DNA from: Acidobacteriaceae bacterium
GTDB taxonomy: Bacteria; Acidobacteriota; Terriglobia; Terriglobales; Acidobacteriaceae
Direction: 5' to 3'
DNA: 45,572 nucleotides
Assembly (NCBI GenBank): GCA_027452245.1
Contig: DAIDGW010000211.1
Coordinates: 1 to 45,572 of the forward strand
This document shows, one piece after another, positions 26,165 to 33,744 of this stretch. Numbering within the stretch: the first letter of the stretch is position 1; each line of letters begins with the position of its first letter. Below the pieces are notes generated by a model. It searched no databases, was not told where the DNA came from, and saw only the letters and a program-made list of their open reading frames with translations. The position numbers and the translations under genes were made by a program.

Positions 26165-26192
26165 ACCGGCCTCGCAAGAGGCCGGTTTTGTT
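26165..26192 (+). terminator. Intrinsic terminator of receptor 1
   Basis: ACCGGCCTC (26165-26173), GCAA loop, GAGGCCGGT (26178-26186) and a T-rich tail TTTTGTTT. A perfect 9-bp GC-rich stem only 22 nt after the stop codon. Confidence 0.85.
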
Positions 26193-26367
26193 TCGGGATT
26201 ACGATGCGCATCCTGTTTATCGCCCGACAGCTCAGCACTCCGGGACCAACGAACTCACCACTTATCACATTAGTAACGCGCCCATGTTCCCAGGGCGAAA
26301 GTGATTAACGGGAACACATACCACCTGCGCTTCGGAGAAATTAAACCTGACCGCTGCCCTTCGCCCT

Positions 26368-26405
26368 CTTGACAGCGGATACAAATTGAAAGCACCATTC
26401 ATACG
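26368..26405 (+). promoter_or_regulatory. Shared upstream element of receptor 2
   Basis: CTTGACAG, 21 nt, ATTCATACG, followed after four nt by AATAAAA, matching the receptor 1 copy in words and spacing while the intervening sequence differs. Confidence 0.6.
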
Positions 26406-26528
26406 ACTCAATAAAAATTTTCCATGCTGAGATGGGCGATGCGTAAGCTTCCGGAATCGGACTCTCCGGTGCCGGAACGCTTCTGTTCAGATAGCATTGC
26501 AGGTCGGGCCGATCCTGAGGAGATAATC

Positions 26529-29500
26529 ATGAGGTTTCACCGTTTATTGTTCCGCATTATCCCGCTTGTGCTTTTCCTCTGCGCTGCCGCTTGGGCCCAG
26601 GATACTGCCCAGATCACCGGTACCGTAACCGATCCCAGCGGCGCCGCTATTGCGGCTGCTCAGGTCACCCTCACCAGCACCGAGCAGGGAATCAGCCGTA
26701 CAGTGAACACAAACGGTTCGGGCAACTATCTGTTCGCGAATCTCCCCATCGGCAAATACGACATTGCCGTTTCAGCAGATGGCTTCACCAAATACCATGC
26801 CAAGGGCGTGAAGCTGAATGTTGCTGAAAAGGCCCGCGTCAATGTCGCTCTGCAGGTCGGTTCCACCACCACTGAGGTCGTGGTGCAGGGCGCGGAGATT
26901 GCTCAGGTGGAAACCCAATCTTCCGATCTTGGCGGTACGGTGACCGGCAAGGAGATCACGCAACTGGAATTGAACGGGCGCGACTTCAAACAGTTGGTCA
27001 CCCTCGTGCCCGGCGTCAGCAATCAGACCGGCTTCGATGAGGGCGGCGTAGGTGTTAAAGCAAATAACCAGTACAGCATCAATGGGGGGCGCGTCGAATA
27101 TAACAACTGGCAGCTTGATGGCGGCGACAACATGGATGTCGGCAGCAATGGAACGCTCAACGTCACTCCCAGTATCGATGCCATCGGTGAATTCAGAGTT
27201 CTCACTTCAAACTATGGCGCCCAGTATGGCAAGAATGGCTCCGGCACGATCGAAGTAGAAACCAAGTCCGGTACCAATAAATTTCACGGCGATGCTTATG
27301 AGTTTGTGCGCAACAACATGTTCAACTCGCCATCGTGGAACGAACAGGGAGTAGCTCCGCCGTATCACAAGAACGATTTTGGCTACACCGTTGGTGGTCC
27401 TCTCTACATCCCCGGAGTTTACAACCAGAGCAAGACCAAAACCTTTTTCTTTTGGTCGCAGGAGTGGCGCCGCGATCGGGTGCCCTACACGTTTGACCAG
27501 TTGGTGCCGACGGTCGCAGAACGCAATGGCAATTTCAATGACGTCTGCAGCCTCGGGACGGCTGATTGCCCAATGGACCCCGCTACGGGTAAGCCGTATC
27601 CGGGCAATCAGGTTCCCTTTATCAAGAATGATCCCAATGTTCAGGCTCTGCTGACTCTGATTCCGGATCCCACCACGACTCTGGCCAGCGCCAACCCGCT
27701 GATTCCCGGACAGGCAACCTACTACTCGGTCCAATCGCAGCCGACCAATTGGCGTCAGGAACTGCTGCGCATGGACGAGAATTTCACCGACAAAGAGCGC
27801 CTCAGCTTCCACTACATCCATGATTCGTGGGATACCATCAACGAAACGCCTCTTTGGACTAACGCCGGAAGTTTCCCGACAGTCCAGACGAATTTCACCG
27901 GCCCTGGCATAAGCATGGTGGCGCGCCTCTCCTCCACCTTCTCACCAACTCTGTTGAACGAATTTGTGGCGAGCTATACCACAGATCACATCAACCTGAC
28001 GAATATCGGCAATTGGCGACGCCCGGCGAATACTACTTTCGGATCAATCTTCCCCGGAGCGGACCGGGGCGTAATGCCCGGCATCAACCTGGTGGATCCG
28101 GGTGGCATTTATGGCGGAGGATTTGGCGAAGATCCCGGCTACATCCCGAATGGGCCGTACAACTCCAATCCGACCTACAGTTTTAGCGATAACCTTAACA
28201 AGCTTGTCGGTAAACACAATTTGCAGACCGGCGTGTATTTCCAGGCGGTGCAGAAGAACGAACTCGGCGGCGAACTCGCCGCCGGTTCCTTCCCCGGCTA
28301 CATTACCTACAATCCCAGTTCGGCAAACGTAACTACCGGTAATCCCTTTGCTGACCTCTTGCTCGGCTATATGTACGCCTTTGGCCAGCAGAATGCGACC
28401 GTCAAGTACTACAACCGCTACAAGATGGCGGAACCTTACTTCAATGACGATTGGCGGATCACTCCCCGATTGACCCTGAATCTTGGAGTCCGCATCAGCC
28501 TCTTTGGGGTTTACTACGAGCGATATCACCAGGCGTTTAACTTCGATCCCGCGTTCTACAAGAGAGGCCAGACCAGTGTCGATGCTGGCAGCGACACCGT
28601 GACCAACCTGACGAAGAACAACCTGGTTCCAGCGGTGAACAATCTTCCCAATGGAATTGTCCAGTGCGGTGTCACTCCTGGCGTGCCCAATGGCTGTATG
28701 ACCGGGCACCTGTTTAACCCGGCCCCTCGCCTGGGTTTTGCCTGGGATGTGTTTGGCAATGGTAAGACCGCCGTGCGTGGCGGCTATGGCATGTTTTACG
28801 AGCATGGCAACGGCAACGAGGCCAATACCGAATCTCTCGAAAACTCACCTCCGCTTGCCTACGCTGCACAACAGTTGAATATCATCGGTTACAACAACAT
28901 CGGTGTCACTGGCACGGCAGCGCCTCAGCTTCCACTCGGCGTCACCGCCATTCCCACCAAAGCGCAATGGCCGTACGTACAACAGTGGCACCTGGATGTT
29001 CAGCATGAAATCTCGCCCAGCACGGTTGCGACCGTTTCTTACGTTGGGAGCAAAGGAACTCACCTCACCAGGCTGGTGGACCTGAATCAGCTCTATCCGG
29101 CCACTCCCAATCCCTACACGCCCGGCGAGGTCTTCAATGGAAGTGAATGCAACACGGCGACGGCTGCAACAGACTATGTCCCCACGGGCTTAACTACTCC
29201 CAGCGGCGTGCCGGTCACATACAAGATCGGCCCCAATGGAGTGCCTTACGGCCCCGCCGTGAACGTGGCCGTGGCCCAGGGCTGCGTTCCGGCAGGCGCG
29301 GACCCCTTCCGGCCCTATCCTGGTTACGGGGATATCGCGGGGCTGCAGACAGCCGCTTCCTCCAGCTATAACGCCTTACAGGTTCTGCTCCGCAGAAACA
29401 TTGCCGGACTCGAACTTGACGCAGCCTACACCTACAGTCACTCCATTGACGATTCATCTGACCGGTACGATGGCAGCTTCGTCAACACATACAACCCCGC

Positions 29501-30101
29501 TATGAACCGCGCCAGTTCGAACTTTGATGAGCGGCACATCTTCAATGTCAGCTATGTGTGGGATGTTCCGGCATTTAAGCATGGGTCGATGCGCACCTGG
29601 CTTGGCGGCTGGCAGTACTCCGGCATTATGAACTTCAACAGTGGTTCGCCATTCAGTGTTCTCTATCCCGCGGACAATGCCGGCGTCGGCAACGGACTGG
29701 GTTCCTCTTCCTATGGCAATATCCTCGGCAATCCCAACAATACCCTGCATCCTGTAGATCAGTACGGCCGCCTGTATTACCTCCAAAACGCGTTTGTCAC
29801 GCCCACCGCTCTTACCTTCGGAGACACGGGCAGAAACAGCCTGCGCAATCCCGATTTCATCAATTTCGACATGGCGCTGTTCAAGCACTTCGCCATCAAG
29901 GAAAGTACCGCGCTCGAATTCCGAGCAGAAGCCTTCAACGTCTTCAATCATGCCGAATGGCTCCCGGTCGCGGGTCAAGCCGGCGCTGGTGCCAACATCA
30001 ACGGCTCTGGCAACAACACGATGGGTTCGCCGAGCTTCCTTTACTCTGGAGGCTTCCACGAGGCTCGCGTGATGCAGTTCGCTTTGAAGTTCCTGTTCTA
30101 G
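26529..30101 (+). CDS. TonB-dependent receptor, CarboxypepD_reg/Oar-like (second copy)
   Basis: 1190 residues from ATG 26529, which has GAGGAG 6 nt upstream; the longer frame from 26424 lacks such a site and lacks a signal. Signal peptide MRFHRLLFRIIPLVLFLCAAAWA, then a CarboxypepD_reg sandwich (ITGTVTDPSGAAIAAAQVTLTS), plug with ITQLELNGRDFKQLVTLVPGVSNQTG, QLDGGDNMDVGSNG and GSGTIEVETKSGTNKFHGDAYEF, and a barrel ending MQFALKFLF. It differs widely from receptor 1 in sequence but has the same architecture, so this is a diverged paralogue pair, not a recent duplicate. Substrate unknown. Confidence 0.92.
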   Translation: MRFHRLLFRIIPLVLFLCAAAWAQDTAQITGTVTDPSGAAIAAAQVTLTSTEQGISRTVNTNGSGNYLFANLPIGKYDIAVSADGFTKYHAKGVKLNVAEKARVNVALQVGSTTTEVVVQGAEIAQVETQSSDLGGTVTGKEITQLELNGRDFKQLVTLVPGVSNQTGFDEGGVGVKANNQYSINGGRVEYNNWQLDGGDNMDVGSNGTLNVTPSIDAIGEFRVLTSNYGAQYGKNGSGTIEVETKSGTNKFHGDAYEFVRNNMFNSPSWNEQGVAPPYHKNDFGYTVGGPLYIPGVYNQSKTKTFFFWSQEWRRDRVPYTFDQLVPTVAERNGNFNDVCSLGTADCPMDPATGKPYPGNQVPFIKNDPNVQALLTLIPDPTTTLASANPLIPGQATYYSVQSQPTNWRQELLRMDENFTDKERLSFHYIHDSWDTINETPLWTNAGSFPTVQTNFTGPGISMVARLSSTFSPTLLNEFVASYTTDHINLTNIGNWRRPANTTFGSIFPGADRGVMPGINLVDPGGIYGGGFGEDPGYIPNGPYNSNPTYSFSDNLNKLVGKHNLQTGVYFQAVQKNELGGELAAGSFPGYITYNPSSANVTTGNPFADLLLGYMYAFGQQNATVKYYNRYKMAEPYFNDDWRITPRLTLNLGVRISLFGVYYERYHQAFNFDPAFYKRGQTSVDAGSDTVTNLTKNNLVPAVNNLPNGIVQCGVTPGVPNGCMTGHLFNPAPRLGFAWDVFGNGKTAVRGGYGMFYEHGNGNEANTESLENSPPLAYAAQQLNIIGYNNIGVTGTAAPQLPLGVTAIPTKAQWPYVQQWHLDVQHEISPSTVATVSYVGSKGTHLTRLVDLNQLYPATPNPYTPGEVFNGSECNTATAATDYVPTGLTTPSGVPVTYKIGPNGVPYGPAVNVAVAQGCVPAGADPFRPYPGYGDIAGLQTAASSSYNALQVLLRRNIAGLELDAAYTYSHSIDDSSDRYDGSFVNTYNPAMNRASSNFDERHIFNVSYVWDVPAFKHGSMRTWLGGWQYSGIMNFNSGSPFSVLYPADNAGVGNGLGSSSYGNILGNPNNTLHPVDQYGRLYYLQNAFVTPTALTFGDTGRNSLRNPDFINFDMALFKHFAIKESTALEFRAEAFNVFNHAEWLPVAGQAGAGANINGSGNNTMGSPSFLYSGGFHEARVMQFALKFLF

Positions 30102-30113
30102 GTATTACGGGAT

Positions 30114-30142
30114 CTCTGGCCCTCGCACGCGGCCGGAGGTTT
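30114..30142 (+). terminator. Weak terminator candidate of receptor 2
   Basis: CTCTGGCC (30114-30121) pairs with GGCCGGAG (30131-30138) over 8 bp including one G-T; TTT follows. GC-rich hairpin, short T run. Confidence 0.45.
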
Positions 30143-30300
30143 CGTGCTCATCCGATTTTCGACAGATAAATGCCCAACCGGAGATTTTTGCCTAAATCCA
30201 TTGTTTGGAGGAATTTACGAAAGAATCGATACGACTGCCACTGATTCTAAATAACTTACGTCTGGGGCGGAGAGGTTGATTCATTGTAAGTGTTGTAGTT

Positions 30301-30340
30301 TCAATATTTTACGTATAAGTTGTGTGATATCAATATTTTA
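30301..30340 (+). repeat. Two direct copies of TCAATATTTTA, 29 bp apart
   Basis: Exact 11-bp copies at 30301-30311 and 30330-30340. On the minus strand they give TTGATA, a 16-nt spacer and TAAAAT, a promoter-like pair directed toward the 3' end of receptor 2. Confidence 0.6.
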
Positions 30341-30451
30341 GCTCCGGATGTCCGGCGTTATTCAGGTAACCGCTTTACTGTCAATAACTTCCATCCAACT
30401 CCAAGTGTTTTTCGAAGGATATCCCCGCCGCATTTTCAGATCTAAAGCGCC

Positions 30452-31651
30452 TCAGCCGACCGGCACGGCTTTCGCGGCGGACACGGCCTGCAGCGCTTGT
30501 TCCAGATCGGAAATCAGATCCTCGGCATTTTCGATTCCCACCGATAGCCGGATCATTTGCTCGGTCACTCCCATTCTTTTCCGCTCCTGCTGCGGCACGA
30601 CCAAATGGGACGTCAGAACTGGAATGCATACCAGCGACTCCACTCCTCCCAAACTGGGAGCCAGCGTGAACATCCGCAGCGCTTCGCTGACGCGGCGCGC
30701 ATCTTCGCCGGTGCCTTCGACTTCGAACGTCACCATTCCACCACCTCCGCCCATCTGCCGCCGTGCGACTTCATACTCGGAATGGTGCTTCAAAAACGGG
30801 TAATGCACGCTCCGCACCTTGGCGTGCGCAGAGAGGAATTGCGCCACCCGCGCCGCATTTTCATTATGGCGCTGCACTCGGACGGCTAAAGTCTTCAATC
30901 CCCGCAGCAACAGCCATGCCGCATGCGGATCCATGCAGTTGCCCAATGTTGTCCTTGCAGCCAGAATCTTGCCCATCAGTTCCGCTCGTCCGGCGACCAC
31001 TCCGCAGATCAGGTCGGAATGTCCGCCGAAGTATTTCGTCCCCGAATGCATGATCAGGTCGATGCCAAACTCCGCCGGCCGCTGATTGATCGGAGTGCCA
31101 AACGTGCTGTCAATCATCGACAGCAGGCCATGCTGTTTCGCCAGGGCTGCCATTTTCTTGAAATCGACCACCCGCAGCGTGGGATTGGTCGGCGACTCCA
31201 GATACAGCAGCTTCGTATTCGGACGAATCGCCCGCGCATATTGCTCGTAGTCAGTAGTGTCGACAAACGACGTCTCGACGCCGAAATTCGGCAGCCACTG
31301 CGAGAGGAACTTGTGCGTTCCGCCATAGATATCCCGCTGTGCGACGATGTGGTCACCTGACTTGAGCAGCGCCATAATGGCGGTGGTGATTGCGCCCATG
31401 CCCGAAGAGAAAGTCAGGGCCGCGTCTACGCCTTCCAGTTCCGCCACCGTCTTTTCCGCCGCGGTATTGGTCGGATTGCCATAGCGCGTGTAATAGTTGT
31501 CGCTGCCGGTTACGCGCAGTTGCTCGTCATTGTCGGTGACCTCAAACGTGGAGGTCTGGTAAATGGGCGTCGCCAGCGGACCGTTCCGTTTTTCCAGATC
31601 GGCCGCGCCGCGGGTGGCTTGTGTTTCCGGATGCTTGAACCTGTGTGTCAT
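30452..31651 (-). CDS. Cys/Met metabolism PLP enzyme (cystathionine gamma-synthase/lyase family)
   Basis: 399 residues from ATG 31651 (Shine-Dalgarno GAGG about 7 nt upstream). Fold-type I PLP enzyme: YTRYGNPT (54-61) and SSGMGAITT, the internal aldimine Lys206 in HSGTKYFGGHSD, DSTFGTP before it, and SLGGVESLVCIP plus IRLSVGIENAEDLISDL at the C-terminus, all standard for MetB/MetC/MetY/MGL relatives. Members make cystathionine, split it, or act on methionine or O-acylhomoserine; the exact reaction cannot be read. The frame stays open upstream across the neighbouring SDR gene, which is an artefact. It is divergent from the SDR-aminotransferase-thr series, consistent with methionine/homoserine use. 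Confidence 0.9.
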   Translation of the reverse strand: MTHRFKHPETQATRGAADLEKRNGPLATPIYQTSTFEVTDNDEQLRVTGSDNYYTRYGNPTNTAAEKTVAELEGVDAALTFSSGMGAITTAIMALLKSGDHIVAQRDIYGGTHKFLSQWLPNFGVETSFVDTTDYEQYARAIRPNTKLLYLESPTNPTLRVVDFKKMAALAKQHGLLSMIDSTFGTPINQRPAEFGIDLIMHSGTKYFGGHSDLICGVVAGRAELMGKILAARTTLGNCMDPHAAWLLLRGLKTLAVRVQRHNENAARVAQFLSAHAKVRSVHYPFLKHHSEYEVARRQMGGGGGMVTFEVEGTGEDARRVSEALRMFTLAPSLGGVESLVCIPVLTSHLVVPQQERKRMGVTEQMIRLSVGIENAEDLISDLEQALQAVSAAKAVPVG

Positions 31652-31720
31652 GCGGTACCTCGGTCGTTGTCCAGAGTACTTCGCGCACGAATTGACGGCA
31701 AGCCTGCTTGAACAACCATT

Positions 31721-31726
31721 TATAAT
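31721..31726 (+). promoter_or_regulatory. -10 box of the SDR gene
   Basis: Perfect TATAAT, 9 nt before the ATG at 31736, with no Shine-Dalgarno in between. A TTGACG at 31692-31697 is too far (23 nt) to be its -35. Confidence 0.55.
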
Positions 31727-31735
31727 TCGTCGCTT

Positions 31736-32524
31736 ATGGATCTGGGCTTGAAAGATCGTGTCGCTCTCGTCGCTGCTTCCAGTCAAGGTATCGGACGCGC
31801 CACCGCGGAAGCCTTCGCCGCCGAAGGTTGCCGGCTCGCCATGTGTGCGCGGAACGAAAAGGCTCTTCATTCCGCGGCCGAAAAAATCCGCAAACAGCAC
31901 AATTGCGAGGTATTCGCGGAGGCTTTTGATGTGACCGATGCCTCTGCCGTCGGACGCTTTGTGCGCGACGTTGCGCAAAAATTTGGCGGCGTCGATGTTT
32001 GCGTGACCAATGCGGGTGGTCCGCCGGCGAAAGGATTTCTCGCCGCCACTCTGGAAGATTGGCAGCGGGCCGTCGATGCGAATTTCCTGAGCACGGTGTA
32101 TTTCGCCCGCGAGGTCATTCCTTACATGCAGCGCAAGCGCTGGGGGCGAATCGTCACCATCACCTCGATTACGACTAAACAGCCGGTTGCGGATCTGGTT
32201 CTGTCCAATGCGGTGCGGGCCGCGGTGGTTGGCCTGGTGCGCAGCCTGGCCAATGAGTTCGGCAAAGACGGAATCCTGGTAAACAATGTTGGGCCGGGAT
32301 TTACAGCTACCGACCGCCTCAAAGAATTGGCCAAAGCGCGAGCGGCAGCTTCGGGTAAGCCCGAGCAGGAGTTTTTTGAGGCGTGGGCGGCGGACGCTCC
32401 GCTGAAACGCTTGGGCGAACCGCGCGAAGTGGCCGAGACAATTGTCTGGCTGGCCTCGGACCGTGCTTCCTATGTTACCGGGCAGACGGTTCTGGTCGAC
32501 GGCGGTATGTATAAGGGTCTGTAA
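31736..32524 (+). CDS. Short-chain dehydrogenase-like protein with atypical active site
   Basis: 262 residues, Rossmann fold. The nucleotide motif reads AASSQGIG (13-20) rather than TGxxxGIG; NAG (92-94) and the Ser144 strand (TITSIT) are present, but the catalytic Tyr-x-x-x-Lys is replaced by Ser157-x-x-x-Arg161 in LVLSNAVRAAVVG. This matches the BKR_like_SDR_like subgroup (cd05344 as I recall it), which lacks the full tetrad; its reaction is not established. The C-terminal LASDRASYVTGQTVLVDGGMYKGL is typical. The aminotransferase starts 15 nt downstream. Confidence 0.88.
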   Translation: MDLGLKDRVALVAASSQGIGRATAEAFAAEGCRLAMCARNEKALHSAAEKIRKQHNCEVFAEAFDVTDASAVGRFVRDVAQKFGGVDVCVTNAGGPPAKGFLAATLEDWQRAVDANFLSTVYFAREVIPYMQRKRWGRIVTITSITTKQPVADLVLSNAVRAAVVGLVRSLANEFGKDGILVNNVGPGFTATDRLKELAKARAAASGKPEQEFFEAWAADAPLKRLGEPREVAETIVWLASDRASYVTGQTVLVDGGMYKGL

Positions 32525-32539
32525 TTTCAGGGAGAACTC

Positions 32540-33727
32540 ATGCGGTCGATTGCTACACGCATTTCTGTGATGAGCGGCGAGGGCGCTCTTTCGGTATTTG
32601 CCCGCGCCAAGGAACTGGAAGCGCAAGGGCGCTCTATTATCCATCTGGAATTGGGCGAGCCCGATTTCCATCCCGGACCGTCGGTTATCGCCTCGGCGAA
32701 CAGGGCTCTGGCCTCGGGGAAGGATCGTTACTGTGCCGTGGCTGGGTTGCCCGCGTTGCGCGATGAGATCGCGGCATACCTGCTGCGGACCCGCCAGATC
32801 AAAGTTTCCCCTGCGAATATCGTCATCGCACCGGGCTGCAAGATGGCATTGTTCTTTGGGATGATGGCGCTTCTCGAGCCCGGAGACGAGGTGCTATACC
32901 CCGATCCTGGCTTTCCGGGATACCCGTCGATCGCGCTTGGACTTGGGGCCATACCGGTTCCGTTTGAACTTTCGCCGCGGAATCACTTTCAACCCAATCC
33001 CGCTGAGATCGCCGCCAAGATCACACCACGAACGCGCATGCTTCTGACCAATTCTCCCGGCAATCCCACCGGGACGGTTTACACCGACGAGGTGCAGCGC
33101 GCGATCGCCGAACTGGCGGTAAAGCACGATCTCTGGGTGCTATCGGATGAGATTTATGCGCGCATTCTGTTCGGCGGTGAATACAAATCGATGCTGCGCT
33201 ATCCGGGGATGGAAGAACGTACATTAATCATCGACGGATTCTCGAAGAGCTTCGCCATGACCGGCTGGCGGTTGGGCTACACGGTTGCGCCTCCGGATGT
33301 TGCCCCGGCGCTTTCAATGCTGGCGGTAAATAGCTATACCTGCGTGTGCGAATTTACGCAGTATGCCGCCATTGATGCCCTCCGAGACATTGATGGAGCG
33401 ACACCCAGAATGGTCGGCGAGTTTGCCAAGCGGCGCGAACAGTTTGTGCGTGACCTGAATAGCGTCCCGGGATTTCGCTGCGCTCCGCCGGAAGGTGCCT
33501 TCTATGCCTGGGTTGACATCACTGAAACCGGAACCTCCGCGGAAGAAATTGCGCACATCCTTCTGGAAGATGCTGGGGTAGCCGCAATACCGGGCGCGGC
33601 ATTCGGGCCGGCAGGGAAGAACTTTGTGCGCTTTTCATTTGCCTCCTCAATGGCGACGCTGAGCGAAGCTGTGCAACGAATTCAGAAAGTCTCAGCGGAG
33701 TGGCAGGGAGCCGGAGCAAGACGATAG
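32540..33727 (+). CDS. Class I/II aminotransferase (aspartate-type)
   Basis: 395-residue fold-type I PLP enzyme: NSPGNPTG (171-178), SDEIYARILFGG (202-213), Lys236 in DGFSKSFAMTGWRLGY, and the arginine in NFVRFSFASS binding the substrate carboxylate. This resembles aspartate or related amino acid aminotransferases of subgroup I-gamma; substrate preference is inferred. GGGAG lies before the ATG. It follows the SDR gene by 15 nt, in the series leading to thrC and thrB, so it probably serves aspartate-family amino acid metabolism. Confidence 0.9.
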   Translation: MRSIATRISVMSGEGALSVFARAKELEAQGRSIIHLELGEPDFHPGPSVIASANRALASGKDRYCAVAGLPALRDEIAAYLLRTRQIKVSPANIVIAPGCKMALFFGMMALLEPGDEVLYPDPGFPGYPSIALGLGAIPVPFELSPRNHFQPNPAEIAAKITPRTRMLLTNSPGNPTGTVYTDEVQRAIAELAVKHDLWVLSDEIYARILFGGEYKSMLRYPGMEERTLIIDGFSKSFAMTGWRLGYTVAPPDVAPALSMLAVNSYTCVCEFTQYAAIDALRDIDGATPRMVGEFAKRREQFVRDLNSVPGFRCAPPEGAFYAWVDITETGTSAEEIAHILLEDAGVAAIPGAAFGPAGKNFVRFSFASSMATLSEAVQRIQKVSAEWQGAGARR

Positions 33728-33744
33728 GAAACAGGACGAGAACC

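Larger units (their letters stand above)
26144..26528. other. Region between the two receptors (385 nt)
   Basis: Holds the terminator of receptor 1, an inverted repeat TGTTCCC (26285-26291)/GGGAACA (26310-26316), the shared element at 26368-26405 and a probable leader of about 120 nt with GAGGAG (26517-26522). Confidence 0.55.
30102..30451. other. Convergent intergenic region (350 nt), AT-rich, with tandem motif
   Basis: Between the ends of receptor 2 and the PLP enzyme. Contains a weak terminator, a T-rich stretch and two copies of TCAATATTTTA (30301-30311, 30330-30340), each preceded by GTTGT. No gene is supported. Confidence 0.6.

Noticed and set aside
22463..30101. Tandem duplication of one receptor gene
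   Set aside because: Same architecture but sequences differ along their length, so they are old paralogues and not a recent duplication.
30301..30340. CRISPR-like repeats
   Set aside because: Only two short copies, no spacers of regular length, no cas genes.
31652..32671. Upstream continuation of the PLP-enzyme frame (739 codons in total)
   Set aside because: It runs antisense through the well-supported SDR gene, lacks homology, and the enzyme's family start and Shine-Dalgarno fit ATG 31651.
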